A stretch of DNA of 64,000 nt, from positions 62,001 to 126,000 of the forward strand of contig JAYZDS010000004.1 of assembly GCA_036337715.1 (NCBI GenBank), written 5' to 3'. Numbering within the stretch: the first letter of the stretch is position 1; every line of letters begins with the position of its first letter. Shown piece by piece: positions 54,446 through 63,817 of the stretch. Position numbers and translations under genes: made by a program. The DNA is from JAURNZ01 sp036337715 (GTDB lineage: Bacteria > Pseudomonadota > Gammaproteobacteria > Comchoanobacterales > Comchoanobacteraceae). Below the pieces are notes generated by a model. It searched no databases and was not told where the DNA came from. It saw nothing but the letters and a program-made list of their open reading frames with translations.

Positions 54446-55216
54446 CTACCTCATTAAAGCAACTAAAATATAATCAAAAACCAGTACTAACATAGACCCT
54501 TGCACAACGGTTCTTGTCGAATTTTTTGCAACACCTGTTGGTGTTGGATTGCCAAAGTATCCATGATACAAAGATATAGCAGCAATAAGCAAGCCAAATA
54601 CCATACTTTTTAATAAACCAGGCAAAACATCAGAATAAAATAAAACACCATTTTTCAAATTAGACCAGAATATGCCACTATCTAGACCGATTAGTTTACT
54701 TGCAACAAATGAACTTCCTAACAACGCAACCCAGTTAAAGTACATTGTTAGCAAAGGTAAAGTAACCATCATCGCAAAGAGTCTTGGACCAATCACTCTT
54801 GATATTGGGTCGACTGACATTAACTCCATGGATGTAAATTGTTCACTGGTTTTCATTAGACCTAATTCCGCAGTGATAGAGGACCCAACACGACCCGTGT
54901 ACAATAAAGCAGTTATTACTGGGCCTAATTCTCGAAATACTGACAATCCCAACACAACCCCAACCTCGCTGGCTGCACCAAATCCTTCAAGCACCCAATA
55001 GCTTTGAATCGTAAAAACCATACCAATAAATACAGCAGACATAGTTATTAAAGGCAGCGACATAATCCCCGCAAAAGAAATTTGTGCAATCAAAGTTTGC
55101 CAATTTCTTTTGTTGTAAAAAAAACGAATAAATCCATGTAACAATAACCAACTACCTTGACCAATACCTGCAATCGCAAACATCGCTTTAGACCCTATAG
55201 ACTCAATATATTTCAT
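54446..55216 (-). CDS. mlaE: Phospholipid ABC transporter permease MlaE
   Basis: A 256-residue inner-membrane permease with five or so membrane segments. The family core SVFRELGPVITALLYTGRVG then SSITAELGLMKTSEQ is well conserved, with DPISRVIGPRL after it. It overlaps mlaF by 4 nt and precedes mlaD. Confidence 0.96.
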   Translation of the reverse strand: MKYIESIGSKAMFAIAGIGQGSWLLLHGFIRFFYNKRNWQTLIAQISFAGIMSLPLITMSAVFIGMVFTIQSYWVLEGFGAASEVGVVLGLSVFRELGPVITALLYTGRVGSSITAELGLMKTSEQFTSMELMSVDPISRVIGPRLFAMMVTLPLLTMYFNWVALLGSSFVASKLIGLDSGIFWSNLKNGVLFYSDVLPGLLKSMVFGLLIAAISLYHGYFGNPTPTGVAKNSTRTVVQGSMLVLVFDYILVALMR

Positions 55217-56058
55217 TGAAATAAATCCTCCACAAGATTTTGACCAGGATGATGAATCATGTCTTTTGAACCATCTGAATAGCCGTCCACGAACTTTCTT
55301 ACAAGCGGGTTTTTATCATTAAATACAGTTTTAGGTTTGCCTGAAGCGATGATTTTCCCCTCAGATAAAATATAAACAACGTCTGCAAGTTGAGTCATCA
55401 TTTCAACCTGATGAGAAACCAATATACTGGTCATACTCAAAGTATTGTGTAGACGACGAATTAATTCCAACAAGACCCATCTCGTAATTGGGTCTTGACC
55501 TGTGAAAGGCTCATCATAAAACATGATAGATGGGTCTCTGACGATTGCTCTGGCCAAAGCCACGCGTCGGGACATCCCACCAGAAAGTTCGCTTGGCATT
55601 AATTCAGATGCGTTCCTTAAACCAACTTTTTCTAATTTCAATCTTACCAAGACATTTAAAAAATCTTCTGGTAGTTCAAAATGTTCTCTGAGTGGAAAGG
55701 CAACATTTTCAAATACACTCAATTCATTAAAAAGTGCATTGCTTTGTAACATAACCCCTATTTCTTTTCGATATTCGTATAGTGCATGACTGGTAAAATT
55801 CGAAATCTGTTGATCTTTAAAAGTAATGTCACCATCATCAGGCTTAAGCTCTCCAGTCATCAACTTCAAAAGCGTACTTTTACCTGTTCCACTTGGGCCC
55901 ATGATTGCGATAATTTTCCCTGTTGGGATTGAAATGGTTATGTCATCTAGAATTTTACGACCGCTACGGGAAAACGTCACATTTTTCAGAGAAATTGGAC
56001 CTGGTTTTTTTACCTCAGATGATCTATATTTATTTAACATAACACTCTTAGAGAGCAT
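55213..56058 (-). CDS. mlaF: Phospholipid ABC transporter ATPase MlaF
   Basis: A 281-residue ABC ATPase: Walker A GPSGTGKST (about 53-61), signature LSGGMSRRVALARAI (about 158), Walker B IMFYDEPFTGQDPI and the switch His in SHQVEMM. ATG 56058 is taken; an ATG at 56040 is the alternative. Only 18 nt separate it from the divergent kdsD, so both promoters must lie in or next to coding sequence. First gene of the mlaFEDCB-murA-nlpD run. Confidence 0.94.
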   Translation of the reverse strand: MLSKSVMLNKYRSSEVKKPGPISLKNVTFSRSGRKILDDITISIPTGKIIAIMGPSGTGKSTLLKLMTGELKPDDGDITFKDQQISNFTSHALYEYRKEIGVMLQSNALFNELSVFENVAFPLREHFELPEDFLNVLVRLKLEKVGLRNASELMPSELSGGMSRRVALARAIVRDPSIMFYDEPFTGQDPITRWVLLELIRRLHNTLSMTSILVSHQVEMMTQLADVVYILSEGKIIASGKPKTVFNDKNPLVRKFVDGYSDGSKDMIHHPGQNLVEDLFQ

Positions 56059-56076
56059 AACTTATTTAAATTGACT

Positions 56077-57069
56077 ATGGCAAGCATTCTATCAACCCCA
56101 AAAACAGCATCTATTTTAGATACTACCTTTTCTGAGGTAGAAGCATGTTTTAATCATTTAAAAAAAATCATTTCAAATGATTTTGATGACGCAATTGAAC
56201 TTTTAATTCATTGTAAAGGCAAAATTATATTCTGTGGCTTGGGTAAAACTGGCCATATTGCAAATTATGCATCATCGCTTTTTTCAAGCCTTGGAATTAA
56301 ATGCCAGTTTCTACATGCGAACGAAGCACTGCACGGTGATATGGGCATGATAGACCGTGAAAAGGATGTTTTTGTTTTCATAAGTTTTTCAGGCAATGGC
56401 GATGAACATCTTTTTTTAATCAATCAAATCAACTTACCCGCTATCTTAATTTCAAGCAATAAGCATTCTGCCGTGGGTGAAAAAGCAGATGTGAATATCG
56501 ATATTGAAATGCACAAATCTCAAGAGTCCTATCCACTACATTGCTTGCCAACACATAGCAATGTATTGTTCATGTTTGTAATCAATACGTTGGCAATGAC
56601 TTACTGTGAGCTAAAAGGGATAAATAAAAACCACTTTTCAGCCAATCATCCAGGCGGACAAATAGGTAGAGATATGTTCATGACAGTCGAAACCATAATG
56701 AGACCCAAAGAAAAGCTTCCCAGTACAACATTAGAGACAAGTCTTATTAAAGCACTACCAATGATAACGTCTGGACATTGTGGATCAATCATGTTACTTG
56801 ATGAGCAGGAAAACCTCTACGGTATATTTACAGACGGTGATTTAAGGCGTGCATTAGATGACCCAGACAATCTTTACAAACCACTTAAACACTTTGCCAA
56901 CGCAAAATACCATACTTGTCAAAAAAATGAGCTTGCAAAAGATGCTCTCACAAAAATGCGCAATCACGAAATTACTGCACTGATTGTCACTGATGAAAAA
57001 CAAGCTTGGGTTGGCCTAGTACACATTCATGATATTTTGAGATTAACTAAATGCTCCGAGTCGTCATAG
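56077..57069 (+). CDS. kdsD: Arabinose-5-phosphate isomerase
   Basis: About 330 residues from ATG 56077 (a TTG at 56071 is also in frame). An N-terminal SIS domain (FCGLGKTGHIANYASSLFSS near 52; FSGNGDEHLF near 107) and two C-terminal CBS repeats (about 205-325) form the KdsD layout. It converts ribulose-5-P to arabinose-5-P for Kdo in LPS. kdsC, which normally follows, is missing; lptC overlaps by 19 nt. Confidence 0.95.
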   Translation: MASILSTPKTASILDTTFSEVEACFNHLKKIISNDFDDAIELLIHCKGKIIFCGLGKTGHIANYASSLFSSLGIKCQFLHANEALHGDMGMIDREKDVFVFISFSGNGDEHLFLINQINLPAILISSNKHSAVGEKADVNIDIEMHKSQESYPLHCLPTHSNVLFMFVINTLAMTYCELKGINKNHFSANHPGGQIGRDMFMTVETIMRPKEKLPSTTLETSLIKALPMITSGHCGSIMLLDEQENLYGIFTDGDLRRALDDPDNLYKPLKHFANAKYHTCQKNELAKDALTKMRNHEITALIVTDEKQAWVGLVHIHDILRLTKCSESS

Positions 57070-57686
57070 TCTTTTTATTCATATTAGGTATATGCTTACC
57101 TTTCTATGTTACTAGCAAACCTATGAATTTTGGACAAAAAATTTATCAAAAAACCCACTTTAAAAACTTTGATCTGTTAAAATTATCCAAAACGAAATCT
57201 ACACACCTGAAAGCAACCAATTTAACAGAGCTTGATAGAGATATTTGGCAAGCCAAAAATCCTATCATTAATGAGGATGAATATAACTTAAAAAAAACGA
57301 CAATCACAGCTGATATGGGCATTATGAAAGAACATAGTAACATAATTGAACTATTTGACAATGTGAACGGCCAGTCATCGGATCCTGCAATGTCTGAACT
57401 TAAGACACAACATCTTATTGTAAGAAAAAATGAAGAAGAATATGAGTGCAACGGTGATACAACGTTAATTTTTGAAAATAAAACCAATGATTCTGCTGAA
57501 CCAACCATGTCTGAACTTAAATCAAACCACCTTATAATAAGAAAAAAAATAGATTCGTACGAAAGTAAAGGCTTTACTGTATTAAAAAATAATAATCAAA
57601 CTTTTACCGGCTTTGATTTTATTTATGACAAAAATCAAAATAAATTCATCATTCCAAATCAAAGTAAATTGGTTTACAATCGATAA
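57051..57686 (+). CDS. lptC: LptC-like LPS export protein with internal duplication
   Basis: A 211-residue bitopic protein: one N-terminal membrane helix (about 4-20) and a periplasmic beta-jellyroll type region with the late QTFTGFDFIYDKNQNKF motif expected of LptC. LptC hands LPS from LptBFG to LptA. Around residues 109-174 a segment is duplicated: MSELKTQHLIVRK...YECNG and MSELKSNHLIIRK...YESKG, 39 residues apart. This makes it longer than the common 190 residues. Position after kdsD supports the call; lptA and lptB are not next. Confidence 0.82.
   Translation: MLRVVIVFLFILGICLPFYVTSKPMNFGQKIYQKTHFKNFDLLKLSKTKSTHLKATNLTELDRDIWQAKNPIINEDEYNLKKTTITADMGIMKEHSNIIELFDNVNGQSSDPAMSELKTQHLIVRKNEEEYECNGDTTLIFENKTNDSAEPTMSELKSNHLIIRKKIDSYESKGFTVLKNNNQTFTGFDFIYDKNQNKFIIPNQSKLVYNR
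57375..57572 (+). repeat. Internal duplication in lptC
   Basis: Two related segments starting at 57375 and 57492 (offset 117 nt, 39 codons). ATGTCTGAACTTAA is identical in both; the encoded 22-residue cores match at 13 positions or so, with the rest conservative. Confidence 0.75.
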
Positions 57687-57687
57687 T

Positions 57688-58389
57688 ATGAAGGTACAAA
57701 ATTTATACATTTTTATATTATTTTTATTTCTAGTTGGTTGTAGTTCTGAAAATCCAGATGACCCGTTTGAACCATACAATCGAGCTGTGTTTAGTTTTAA
57801 CAATACATTAGATAAGTATATTGCAATACCTGTTGCAAAAGGCTACTCAGCTGTTGTAGGTCCGGATGGTAGAATGATGGTAACCAACTTCTTCAATAAC
57901 CTTAGTGAACCATTACGTGCCTTAAATGATTTATTACAATTTAAATTCGGCAAAGCATTCAATGACATGGAACGAATGACATATAATACCACCTTTGGTT
58001 TCTTTGGCTTCTTTGACTTTGCAGATGAAGTAACTCACATTCCTTTAAGACAACAAGATATGGGAATGACTTTTGCTTATTATACAAATAATGCACCAAC
58101 ACCCTATTTTATGATTCCATTTATTGGCCCTTCGAACATCAGAGATACACTTGGCGATATCACTACCATGGTAATTACATCTAATGAGAATTATGAAGAA
58201 GGTGAATATGGTTCGCAAGATACAGTCAGTTCAAGCATAAATAGATATTCTATATTAAATGCGGTTAATAAGCGTGCAAATGCCCTTAAATATGAGCAAT
58301 TGATACAACTACAACTAGATCCGTACATAGCCATGAAACACGCATACGAGAATTGGCGTAATCAACTATTTAATGAACTCAATAGTTAG
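57688..58389 (+). CDS. mlaA: Outer membrane lipoprotein MlaA (VacJ)
   Basis: About 233 residues from ATG 57688, which begins a proper signal peptide with lipobox FLVGCSSE; an in-frame start at 57613 would lie inside lptC. Family motifs: DPFEPYNRAVFSFNNTLDKY, VVGPDGRMMVTNFFNNLSEP then L, NTTFGFFGFFDFA and YFMIPFIGPSNIRDTLGD. MlaA removes misplaced phospholipid from the outer leaflet and passes it to MlaC. Having it 1.6 kb from the divergent mlaFEDCB operon joins the whole pathway in one locus. It overlaps trmL by 17 nt. Confidence 0.95.
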   Translation: MKVQNLYIFILFLFLVGCSSENPDDPFEPYNRAVFSFNNTLDKYIAIPVAKGYSAVVGPDGRMMVTNFFNNLSEPLRALNDLLQFKFGKAFNDMERMTYNTTFGFFGFFDFADEVTHIPLRQQDMGMTFAYYTNNAPTPYFMIPFIGPSNIRDTLGDITTMVITSNENYEEGEYGSQDTVSSSINRYSILNAVNKRANALKYEQLIQLQLDPYIAMKHAYENWRNQLFNELNS

Positions 58390-58843
58390 TAACCAAATTG
58401 TTCTTTTCCAGCCTGAAATACCTGCTAATACGGGAAACATTGTCAGGCTTTGCGCAAATACCAATACTGAATTAAGTCTTATCGAGCCGCTTGGCTTTTC
58501 TATGGACGATAAAAAGTTAATACGTGCTGGACTAGACTATCATGAGTTCACCTCAATAAAACGCTATCCAAATTGGGACTCTTGGTTACAAACTAACCCA
58601 GACATATGTGCCATTGGCCTTACAACTAAAACCCAGCAATCTTTTTATGAATGCCAGTTAGATAAACCAACTGCCCTGATTTTTGGTCCAGAAACTCGTG
58701 GTTTGCCAGATGACATAAAAAATCAAATTTTGTGTGCACGCATTCCTATGGCAAGCCATCAAAGAAGTTTAAATTTATCAAACAGTGTTGCAATTGTGCT
58801 ATACGAAACGCTTAGACATCAAGGTTTTGCAAATTTTCTATAG
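58373..58843 (+). CDS. trmL: tRNA (cytidine/uridine-34-2'-O)-methyltransferase TrmL
   Basis: A 156-residue SPOUT methyltransferase acting on the wobble base of tRNA-Leu isoacceptors. IVLFQPEIPANTGNIVRLCA at the start, IFGPETRGLP (about 105) in the knot and SLNLSNSVAIVLYE at the end are the standard motifs. Its 3' end overlaps gpsA, which converges, by 32 nt. Confidence 0.95.
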   Translation: MNSIVSNQIVLFQPEIPANTGNIVRLCANTNTELSLIEPLGFSMDDKKLIRAGLDYHEFTSIKRYPNWDSWLQTNPDICAIGLTTKTQQSFYECQLDKPTALIFGPETRGLPDDIKNQILCARIPMASHQRSLNLSNSVAIVLYETLRHQGFANFL

Positions 58844-59771
58844 CAGGGTTTTCGATTAACGCAATCAAACGTTTAAAAACCACCTTCTTTTCAATTTTAC
58901 CAGAAATTAAATCATTGATAAATTCGAATAAAGGCACGTGTATATTTTTTTGCTTACAATACGCCAATAAATGCTTTAATGAAGCAATCCCTTCTACAAT
59001 AGAACCTATTTTTGTTTGTGCTACGTCTACTGAATAACCCTGAGCCAAAAGTTGCCCCATTTGTCTATTCCTTGAAATATCTATCGAACAGGTCATAAAT
59101 AAATCACCCTGTCCTGCAATACTATATGCTGTTGATGGATCGGCACCTATTTTTGATAACAAGTTAGCCAAAACTTGGTTGACTGAGGTAATTAAAGCGA
59201 ACCGCATATTTGCGCTCATTAATAATGCATCGACGTAGCCTATTAATATAGCAATTGGGTTTTTGAATGCTCCTGTAAAAGCAACACCTAAATAATCATC
59301 ACTTTGAGAAAAATGAATCGGCCCATGATTAAACCATGTATCAAGGTCGTTAGCTAAAGTAGCATCCGATGTTGCACCCATTAGAAACGTTGGTTTATTA
59401 TCTAGTAACTCATTAGCAAACGATGGGCCTGATATTAAAGCAACACGTTTTAAATAGTTTGAGACAAAATCTGGTAATGTGATGATTAAACCTTGTTCAT
59501 CCTCAATTAATCCTTTTGAAGCAATGATACACGAACTAGGTTTATAGTCCCCACCAAGAATAGGCTTCAATATTGATTTAGCTGCCATAGTAGGACCTGC
59601 GTAAATCAAATGATCATAACTAGCTTGTTCCCATGATGTTTTTTGAGGGATATCTACTTGGTTATATAAGCTTTCTTTACATCGCCTACCAATCAATTCA
59701 ACTGGATATTGTTGACTCAAATAGTAAGCTAATGCAGTTCCCCAATGACCATTACCAATAATGCTAAACAT
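58812..59771 (-). CDS. gpsA: Glycerol-3-phosphate dehydrogenase (NAD(P)+)
   Basis: A 319-residue enzyme making sn-glycerol-3-phosphate for phospholipids. The dinucleotide site is IIGNGHWGTALA at the N-terminus (a GxGxWGTA type loop with Asn), ISGPSFANEL lies at about 132, the catalytic Lys is in GAFKNPIAI (about 178), and the GDLFMTCSIDISRNRQMGQ segment near 235 is conserved. It overlaps the upstream DedA gene by 8 nt. Confidence 0.95.
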   Translation of the reverse strand: MFSIIGNGHWGTALAYYLSQQYPVELIGRRCKESLYNQVDIPQKTSWEQASYDHLIYAGPTMAAKSILKPILGGDYKPSSCIIASKGLIEDEQGLIITLPDFVSNYLKRVALISGPSFANELLDNKPTFLMGATSDATLANDLDTWFNHGPIHFSQSDDYLGVAFTGAFKNPIAILIGYVDALLMSANMRFALITSVNQVLANLLSKIGADPSTAYSIAGQGDLFMTCSIDISRNRQMGQLLAQGYSVDVAQTKIGSIVEGIASLKHLLAYCKQKNIHVPLFEFINDLISGKIEKKVVFKRLIALIENPAIENLQNLDV

Positions 59772-60387
59772 TCTTTTTCCAACGAAATTTCATCGATTCA
59801 TAAATAATGGGTAATATGCTTAAAAACATAATGCCATATATCACAAATGAAATGTTCGAACTAACCATCCCTAGCTTGCCAAAAAACCAACCAGAACCTA
59901 TGAGAATACTGACCCAGAGGGTTGCGCCTACCAAATTTGCGATCCAGAACTTTACTACAGATAAATTCAGCAGCCCCATCACAAGCGGTAAAAATGTTCT
60001 TACAACTGGAATAAACCTTGCCATAACAAGCGCTTTAACACCATATCTTTGGTAATAACTCTCTGAATCCTGCAAAGATTTTTCAAACCCTCTGCGTTTC
60101 ATCCAGGGCATTAACTTTAAACCAATTTTTTTTCCTAACCAATAATTAATGGCATAACCAGAAAGTGTTGCGATAAAAACAAGTGGCAACGTTACTTCCA
60201 CATTTAAAAAATGTTGAGCTGAAAATAACCCTAAAACAAACAGAAGGCCATCGCCAGGTAAAAATGGCGTTAAAATACACGCTGACTCAAGAAAAATTAC
60301 TGCTGCAATCATCAAATATATATAGTTACCCCATATAGGAATCATTTCTATAAGGTATTGATCTAAGTTAAAAATATAATCCATCAT
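59764..60387 (-). CDS. DedA-family membrane protein
   Basis: A 207-residue inner-membrane protein of the DedA/VTT superfamily, linked to lipid carrier or phospholipid flipping and membrane potential. The FLPGDGLLFVLGLF segment near residue 43 and the F/Y-x-R-F-I-P-x-x-R-T motif (MARFIPVVRTFLPLVMG, about 120) are diagnostic. It overlaps both neighbours (4 nt upstream, 8 nt with gpsA), so the three form an operon. Confidence 0.93.
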   Translation of the reverse strand: MMDYIFNLDQYLIEMIPIWGNYIYLMIAAVIFLESACILTPFLPGDGLLFVLGLFSAQHFLNVEVTLPLVFIATLSGYAINYWLGKKIGLKLMPWMKRRGFEKSLQDSESYYQRYGVKALVMARFIPVVRTFLPLVMGLLNLSVVKFWIANLVGATLWVSILIGSGWFFGKLGMVSSNISFVIYGIMFLSILPIIYESMKFRWKKNV

Positions 60388-63300
60388 TTAGTCTGTCTCC
60401 GTTGTTGTGATTTAAACCATAATTGATTCATTTGATCAACTATGGGATTCCATGATTGTCTTGACTTTGCATGATCCCAATCAACCAAAGACATTGGTTG
60501 ATGTTGCCATGAACAAGCATAAACTGCTTTTGTGCGACGACCAGTTTGCGGGTCTATCTGCCATTGAAGGCATTGTGCACAAACGCCTTTTAACATACAC
60601 TGCATCGGGCCATACGTTGCAGCTGTGAATACAGTATCATTTGTAAATACACTGGGTACTTGTTTTAAAGCATCAATGGCTTTTACCCTATCTGGATGAG
60701 CCAAAACCCATACATGTGTAAACGACAGTGAAGGAACTGGTGTATGTTGGGATTGAATATTCACATTCTTATACAAATGACGTAGCATTGGGATGGTTTC
60801 ATCGCTGGCTACTATCGATAAGTCATGGCCTTGCTTTTGAAGTGCGTTGATTAAAGCAATACATGCATTTAATCCTTTGTCATCAACATCAATTAACACA
60901 TTGGCTTTATTTAATTTTGGCATACTGAACCTCACACCGCTTGGGCCCATGATTGATACACCTTTTAAAGCAAATTCCCCTTTATGATAGAAAACCACAT
61001 TGTCACCTTCTATTTTAGTTGGAAACTCAACCATAGACGGTTTATTTTCAGATTCAATTCTAATCATATTGCCCGGCAACCAAGCATTGGCAACACTTGG
61101 TGCGTGTATCACTACCTCATACCAATCTGCAAATACACATTGCGAACTGACAAATTTTGATCCAAACCAATCAAAAACTTTTTTATATTTTACTTTATCC
61201 TTACTGCTATTGATTACTGAGTAAATTTGCGAGTATGCTCTTTTTGCTGACGCAATGGCTCTAACAACGCTGCCGTGGAATGCTTTTTGACCATCACCAA
61301 CCACCGATACTAAGTGATTATCTTTTTGATAACTGGTAAATGGCATTAACTCACCGTCTTTACAATGCACCCCTGGTTTTACTTGATGGAGTTGACCGTC
61401 TTTAAAATCAAAAGTAGCATAAAAGCCCTCTGATTTTTCAAATATACCCTGATGCTCAAAGGTATATGCAATATTGGGGGCAGCCCCGGTTGCAACAAAA
61501 ATAGATCCCGCATCGAGTGACTCAACTTCTTCGTGTATATTCGTCACAATTAAACTAGACACATGGCCATCTTCATCCAACTTTACTTCATCAGGCGTCA
61601 AATGCTCTCGATATAAAATACCTTCATTAAGGCCTTGTTCAATTTCTTCTGGATTTAATCGATATGCTGGTGAGGCCTGCATGGCTCTTCGATAGACCAC
61701 AGTGACACCACCCCATGACTGAATCAACTTGCCATAATAAGGCTTTTCATTATTTGCTATTGCTTGCTGTTTAACTTCCGCTGCTTGATTGGCATGAACC
61801 AACATCGTTTCAAGGGTCACTTGTTGTCTTGGGGTCAATAACTGAAAACTGGCATCAAATTCACCACGAGACTTAATATAATCACACTGCATTTTTAAAC
61901 GCTCAATCTGACGAATATAGTAAGCTTGAAGCTCAGTTGCTGTATCAATAGCAGTTAAGCCACTACCAATAATAATAGCTGGAAGTCTAACTTCTAAATT
62001 ACCTATTTTTTGATATGCGCCTTGGTGCAAAGCCATTAAAAAGTCATTGGCTTGTCGCATGCCTGGTGCCAAACTATTAGGGATAGGCAACCCTCTTGGC
62101 AAACCTGCACCAAGTGCAATGGTTAAATGATCAAACCCAAGCTGCCATACATCTTCAACCGTTAAATTACCACCAAACCGTATACTGCCTCTTAATTTAA
62201 AGCGTCTTCTGAGCAAAGCTATTTGAATGAGTTTTAAATAGTTTTTATCCCATCGGGCAGTAATCCCATACTCGCTTACACCACCAAAACCTCGACATTT
62301 TCTATCCTCACCTGCTTCATAAATATCTTTATAATTTTTAATTGGTTTGTTAATCCATTTTGCAGGCAATGCTTCTATTTTTAAGCCATCAGCACCAAAT
62401 ACATCACAACCTTCCATGAGTAAATGATGAGACAAGGAAAAACCTGCAGGCCCCATGCCCATCACGAAAACATGTTTATTTTGCGGTGGTTTCATAATCC
62501 ACTGACTTGGTCTCAAAGGATGCCAACGGCATAATAAATCATAAATTTCCACACCCCATGGTAATGATAACACTTGGTCTAAAACAAACGACTCAATTTT
62601 GGGGATGTTTACAGGGTTTTGTTTTTGATATATACATGAACGCATACATTCATTACAAATACGATGTCCAGTCGCAGGCACCATTGGATTATCAATCATA
62701 ACCATGATGAAAGCAGCCAATGGTGAACCATGAGACATCAACCAGTTCATCTCAGATATTTTTTCGTCTAAAGGACATCCTGTTAAATATTCATTAAATA
62801 CGTCTTTTTTGATCTCAGATAGGCCTTTTTTGACCGGAAAACCTGATCGACAAAAATCAGTGCCTGATGTATGGCAATAAATACAATAATCTGTTTCATA
62901 ATAGATTTCACGATCCGTAGAAGGTGTTTCAGTCCAGTTAAAGCCATCACGTTTTTTTTCTTTTTCACCGATGATCTTATCACCATCTTTGGCGTGTTTG
63001 ACAAGCGAAGTATGATCTCTTTTTTCAGGCAGCTCAAAAGCGCCCCAGTAAAATCCTCTTTTCCAAAATAAATATAGCCATTGAGTCACTTCGGATGTTA
63101 ATTCAGGATGATCATTTAAATAGTTAGCTAGGTATATTTCACCTAATTGTTCACAGCCTTGTTTGACTGCTGGAGGCATTTCTAACCACAGTTTGTTGCA
63201 TTGATCTTCGTCAATGTTTACCCTTCTTCCTTTCTTGAAAAATAACTGTTTTAGTCCACTTAACGGGTCTTGCAAACGCCAATTGGCTTGCCATTTTGTA

Positions 63301-63533
63301 TATTCGTCACGAATACCATACAAATCTATTAACCATGATTCTAACACTAAAGATAATTCAATCAGTCGTTCTGAATCGACCAATTCACCGTTTCTTATTG
63401 CAGTTATGATGTTTTCAGACTCAATACTATTTAGAAAAGCACGGTCAATGGCAGATAAACCTTGATGTGTATAGGTATCTTTATACGAAAGATGATTTCC
63501 TTCTATCTCAAAATATTTACCATTAAAAGACAT
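60384..63533 (-). CDS. GltD-like/PyrK-like fused flavin Fe-S oxidoreductase
   Basis: A 1049-residue fusion. After an N-terminal helical part, Cys clusters at about 217-232 (CIYCHTSGTDFC) and 293-300 (CNECMRSC) resemble the Fe-S domain of glutamate synthase beta subunits; two Rossmann folds follow (VMGMGPAGFSLSHHLL near 352; IIGSGLTAIDTATEL near 520), with VATGAAPN and VVGDGQKAFHGSVVRAIAS. The last 250 residues look like a ferredoxin-reductase module ending in CMLKGVCAQCLQW plus a late Cys, a PyrK-type [2Fe-2S] site. It probably moves electrons between NAD(P)H and an unknown partner. Start ATG lies 12 nt after GAGGTGG. Confidence 0.85.
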   Translation of the reverse strand: MSFNGKYFEIEGNHLSYKDTYTHQGLSAIDRAFLNSIESENIITAIRNGELVDSERLIELSLVLESWLIDLYGIRDEYTKWQANWRLQDPLSGLKQLFFKKGRRVNIDEDQCNKLWLEMPPAVKQGCEQLGEIYLANYLNDHPELTSEVTQWLYLFWKRGFYWGAFELPEKRDHTSLVKHAKDGDKIIGEKEKKRDGFNWTETPSTDREIYYETDYCIYCHTSGTDFCRSGFPVKKGLSEIKKDVFNEYLTGCPLDEKISEMNWLMSHGSPLAAFIMVMIDNPMVPATGHRICNECMRSCIYQKQNPVNIPKIESFVLDQVLSLPWGVEIYDLLCRWHPLRPSQWIMKPPQNKHVFVMGMGPAGFSLSHHLLMEGCDVFGADGLKIEALPAKWINKPIKNYKDIYEAGEDRKCRGFGGVSEYGITARWDKNYLKLIQIALLRRRFKLRGSIRFGGNLTVEDVWQLGFDHLTIALGAGLPRGLPIPNSLAPGMRQANDFLMALHQGAYQKIGNLEVRLPAIIIGSGLTAIDTATELQAYYIRQIERLKMQCDYIKSRGEFDASFQLLTPRQQVTLETMLVHANQAAEVKQQAIANNEKPYYGKLIQSWGGVTVVYRRAMQASPAYRLNPEEIEQGLNEGILYREHLTPDEVKLDEDGHVSSLIVTNIHEEVESLDAGSIFVATGAAPNIAYTFEHQGIFEKSEGFYATFDFKDGQLHQVKPGVHCKDGELMPFTSYQKDNHLVSVVGDGQKAFHGSVVRAIASAKRAYSQIYSVINSSKDKVKYKKVFDWFGSKFVSSQCVFADWYEVVIHAPSVANAWLPGNMIRIESENKPSMVEFPTKIEGDNVVFYHKGEFALKGVSIMGPSGVRFSMPKLNKANVLIDVDDKGLNACIALINALQKQGHDLSIVASDETIPMLRHLYKNVNIQSQHTPVPSLSFTHVWVLAHPDRVKAIDALKQVPSVFTNDTVFTAATYGPMQCMLKGVCAQCLQWQIDPQTGRRTKAVYACSWQHQPMSLVDWDHAKSRQSWNPIVDQMNQLWFKSQQRRQTK

Positions 63534-63623
63534 GTTTTACTTACCACCTCGTCGACCAAGCTTGCAAAAAAGCCCTTTTATTGTAACAATATGAATCATT
63601 AATGAACAATTTAAAGGCCTCCG

Positions 63624-63815
63624 ATGAAAAAAATTTTTAAAAAGATGAATAAATCATTTGTAAGTAGCATGGATAGTTTTCTCCAAAATTTTGATCAATC
63701 ACATTCATCTAGCAAATCACAAAAAAAAGAAATTGAAAAATCGAAAAACATTGCCAAAAAAAGAGATCAAGCAACACAAAGCCAAACTTCAAAGAATAAT
63801 TGGCCTCAAGATTGA
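63624..63815 (+). CDS. Small Lys/Ser-rich protein
   Basis: A 63-residue, strongly basic, helical and low-complexity protein (MKKIFKKMNKSFVSSMDSFL at the start, then Ser/Lys/Gln-rich). AAAGG lies 6 nt before the ATG. No family is recognised and coding bias is hard to judge at this length. It is divergent from the oxidoreductase gene and stops 2 nt from the convergent glutaredoxin gene. Confidence 0.45.
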   Translation: MKKIFKKMNKSFVSSMDSFLQNFDQSHSSSKSQKKEIEKSKNIAKKRDQATQSQTSKNNWPQD

Positions 63816-63817
63816 TA

